Assembly (NCBI GenBank): GCA_944472135.2
Contig: OX235265.1
Coordinates: 89,994,984 to 90,058,983, forward strand
DNA: 64,000 nt
Direction of reading: 5' to 3'
Source: Trichobilharzia regenti
Lineage: Eukaryota; Platyhelminthes; Trematoda; Strigeidida; Schistosomatidae
In this document: positions 63,901-64,000 of the stretch, piece by piece
How positions within the stretch are numbered: the first letter of the stretch is position 1
Layout of the letters: every line of letters begins with the position of its first letter
Made by a program: the position numbers and the translations under genes
Notes under the pieces: model-generated
Database searches by the model: none
Seen by the model: the letters and a program-made list of their open reading frames with translations, nothing else
What the model was told of the DNA's origin: nothing

Positions 63901-64000
63901 TTGTTGTTAACGCCTGAAAATCAACTAATCTTGAATTCCGTAAATAATTGATTTTCACTCCTCCTTAGAAACTTAGATATCTTGTTACTAAAGTCTATTA

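Overview
The window looks like nuclear DNA of a blood fluke (genus Schistosoma or a close digenean relative). It is AT-rich and intron-bearing. Most of it is remnants of retrotransposons of kinds known from schistosomes: RTE-clade and CR1-clade non-LTR elements, a BEL/Pao LTR element, Penelope-like elements, and tRNA-like SINEs, two families of which carry hammerhead ribozyme motifs (one closely resembles the Sm-alpha satellite/SINE). The two first introns of the host gene are only 45 and 32 nt, also a schistosome habit. The species cannot be fixed from sequence alone.

One host gene is recognisable. It spans 19609-48795 on the + strand in eight coding exons and encodes a 632-residue mitochondrial i-AAA protease (YME1L family). 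It has a Ser/Arg-rich N terminus, one membrane segment, an AAA+ ATPase with Walker A, Walker B and the second region of homology, an M41 HEAGH zinc site, and an unusual Pro/Ser-rich tail. All exon joins keep frame with GT-AG borders. Introns grow from 32-45 nt at the 5' end to 9.3 and 9.6 kb at the 3' end, and the long ones are filled with transposon insertions.

Layout. 1-465: inverted pair of hammerhead SINEs. 466-7115: mostly non-coding, one tRNA-like SINE (1731-1985) and an unrecognised partly open stretch (about 4900-6450). 7116-10231: short BEL/Pao element with near-identical 358-bp LTRs and a single gag-like ORF but no pol. 10260-15489: two CR1-like elements head to head, the right one an ORF1-RT fusion lacking the endonuclease and split by a SINE. 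15490-19608: no gene recognised apart from a possible ORF1 scrap near 18 kb. 19609-48795: YME1L with nested insertions in its introns, including a full-length RTE-I element (29398-33159) with 13-bp target-site duplications and a very similar 5'-truncated sister (41465-43989). 48796-64000: 3' flank, with RTE-II fragments, four Penelope-like pieces (one more lies in intron 7) and a last hammerhead SINE.

Family labels used here are my own. RTE-I is an RTE-clade LINE with a 3' TCTG/CAGA-type simple repeat. RTE-II is an RTE-clade LINE with an AAT tail, SR2-like. SINE-A and SINE-B share one tRNA-like head but have different bodies. SINE-C is a tRNA-like SINE with a CTGAAGA-type hammerhead. Smalpha-like is the SINE/satellite with a CTGANGA hammerhead and a unit of about 332 nt. 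The elements interlock: SINE-B shares a 20-nt 3' segment with RTE-II, which suggests RTE-II mobilises it, and SINEs have inserted repeatedly into older LINE copies, giving a readable order of insertion.
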